A DNA stretch of 64,000 bases from Mangrovibacter plantisponsor (GTDB lineage Bacteria; Pseudomonadota; Gammaproteobacteria; Enterobacterales; Enterobacteriaceae), in assembly GCF_003182475.1 (NCBI RefSeq), contig NZ_QGTS01000001.1, forward strand, positions 231,980-295,979, given 5' to 3'. Numbering within the stretch: position 1 is the first letter of the stretch; each line of letters begins with the position of its first letter. Shown piece after piece: positions 63,053-64,000 of the stretch. Position numbers and translations under genes: made by a program. Below the pieces are notes generated by a model. The model did no database searches. It was given only the letters and a program-made list of their open reading frames with translations, and was not told the DNA's origin.

Positions 63053-64000
63053 GTGGTAAAGGAGCGTAGAATCGAGTTGGTGCAGGGATTCCGCCATTCT
63101 GTCCCCTATATTAACGCACACAGAGGGAAAACCTTTGTCATCATGCTGGGCGGTGAAGCCATTGAGCATGAGAATTTCTCCAGTATTGTCAATGATATTG
63201 GTTTACTGCACAGCCTTGGTATCCGCCTGGTTGTCGTTTACGGTGCGCGCCCACAAATTGATGCAAACCTTGCCGAGCACCATCACGAACCGGTTTATCA
63301 TAAAAATACCCGTGTGACAGACAGTAAAACACTGGAGCTGGTGAAACAGGCAGCAGGCCTGTTGCAACTGGATATCACCGCTCGCCTGTCGATGAGCCTG
63401 AATAATACACCACTGCAGGGCGCACATATTAATGTGGTCAGCGGTAACTTTATCATCGCTCAGCCCCTGGGTGTGGACGATGGCATTGATTACTGCCACA
63501 GCGGACGTATTCGCCGAATTGATGAAGAAGCCATTCACCGCCAGTTGGATAGCGGTGCAATTGTTTTGATGGGCCCGGTTGCTGTCTCTGTTACTGGTGA
63601 AAGCTTTAACCTGACATCAGAAGAAATCGCTACGCAACTGGCAATCAAACTGAAAGCAGAAAAAATGATTGGCTTTTGCTCATCGCAAGGTGTGACAGAC
63701 GAAGACGGGAATATTATTTCTGAACTCTTCCCGAATGAAGCACAGCAGCGCGTAGATGCGCTCGAAGCAGAAGGTGATTATTATTCAGGTACTGTACGTT
63801 TCCTGCGCGGGGCAGTAAAAGCCTGCCGCAGCGGGGTACGCCGCAGCCACCTGATAAGCTACCAGGAAGATGGCGCATTGCTGCAGGAACTGTTCTCCCG
63901 CGATGGTATCGGTACCCAGATTGTGATGGAAAGTGCGGAACAAATTCGCCGCGCAACTATCAACGATATTGGTGGGATCCTTGAGCTGATTCACCCGCTG
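63053..64000 (+). CDS. argA: N-acetylglutamate synthase ArgA (5' part; runs off window)
   Basis: First enzyme of arginine synthesis; transfers acetyl from acetyl-CoA to glutamate and is inhibited by arginine. Starts with GTG at 63053 ([15 protein letters not shown]). 316 codons are present, covering the amino-acid-kinase-like domain (M-L-G-G-E-A-I near 31-37, V-V-Y-G-A-R-P-Q near 61-68) and the first residues of the C-terminal GNAT domain. The E. coli protein is 443 aa, so about 125 residues lie beyond the window. The two ARG boxes lie upstream. Confidence 0.98.
   Translation, partial: MVKERRIELVQGFRHSVPYINAHRGKTFVIMLGGEAIEHENFSSIVNDIGLLHSLGIRLVVVYGARPQIDANLAEHHHEPVYHKNTRVTDSKTLELVKQAAGLLQLDITARLSMSLNNTPLQGAHINVVSGNFIIAQPLGVDDGIDYCHSGRIRRIDEEAIHRQLDSGAIVLMGPVAVSVTGESFNLTSEEIATQLAIKLKAEKMIGFCSSQGVTDEDGNIISELFPNEAQQRVDALEAEGDYYSGTVRFLRGAVKACRSGVRRSHLISYQEDGALLQELFSRDGIGTQIVMESAEQIRRATINDIGGILELIHPL

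Overview
The window is chromosomal DNA of a member of the Enterobacteriaceae. Gene content and order match the Escherichia coli segment from mutS to argA almost gene for gene (mutS, rpoS-nlpD-pcm-surE-truD-ispF-ispD-ftsB-ygbE, cysCND, iap, cysHIJ, queD, queE, eno-pyrG-mazG-relA-rlmD, barA, gud genes, yqcA-truC-yqcC, csrB, syd, queF, ppnN, xni, rlmM-ygdD-gcvA, gcvB, ygdI, csdA-csdE, tcdA, mltA, two initiator tRNAs, amiC, argA). The proteins are recognisable but diverged from E. coli, so this is probably a related genus; I cannot name the species from the sequence.

Layout. 1-3463: a minus-strand polar amino-acid ABC importer (binding protein, ATPase, two permeases) with a terminator-like hairpin inside the start of the ATPase gene. 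3726-4056: a decayed P4-type integrase. 4275-11000: mutS and rpoS flank an accessory insert, a hydroxyarylic-acid decarboxylase operon (kpdBCD) with its divergent MarR regulator HosA and a perfect operator. 11053-16733: the housekeeping string nlpD to ygbE. 16791-29633: assimilatory sulfate reduction (cysCND and cysHIJ). Between iap and cysH, where E. coli K-12 carries CRISPR-cas, there is instead a three-gene cluster: a cytoplasmic PL17-like oligo-alginate lyase, a GntR/FadR-type regulator and a DEH-reductase-like SDR, with three copies of a shared palindromic operator. 30152-39245: queuosine genes, enolase, CTP synthase, MazG, RelA, RlmD. 39300-50584: BarA, the glucarate operon gudP-gudX-gudD-garK, YqcA, TruC, YqcC, the CsrB RNA and Syd. 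50761-64000: QueF, PpnN, Xni, RlmM, GcvA with the GcvB RNA, the CsdA-CsdE-TcdA group, MltA, tRNA-fMet pair, AmiC, and the 5' part of argA with two ARG boxes.

Links between genes: BarA signals through UvrY to csrB, and a UvrY-like box lies upstream of csrB here. NlpD is the known activator of AmiC. CysCND and CysHIJ make one pathway from sulfate to sulfide. QueD, QueE and QueF act in one pathway (preQ1 synthesis). CsdA, CsdE and TcdA act together in sulfur transfer and tRNA ct6A modification. The alginate-type cluster would cleave imported oligo-alginate to DEH and reduce it to KDG, with uptake and the later steps encoded elsewhere.

The most interesting signals are the alginate-type cluster and its operator set, the hosA/kpd operator, the terminator hairpin inside the ABC ATPase gene, the duplicated mutS terminators, the pyrG-eno hairpin, and the integrase remnant with a microhomology deletion. 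All family and homologue statements are from memory; no search was run.
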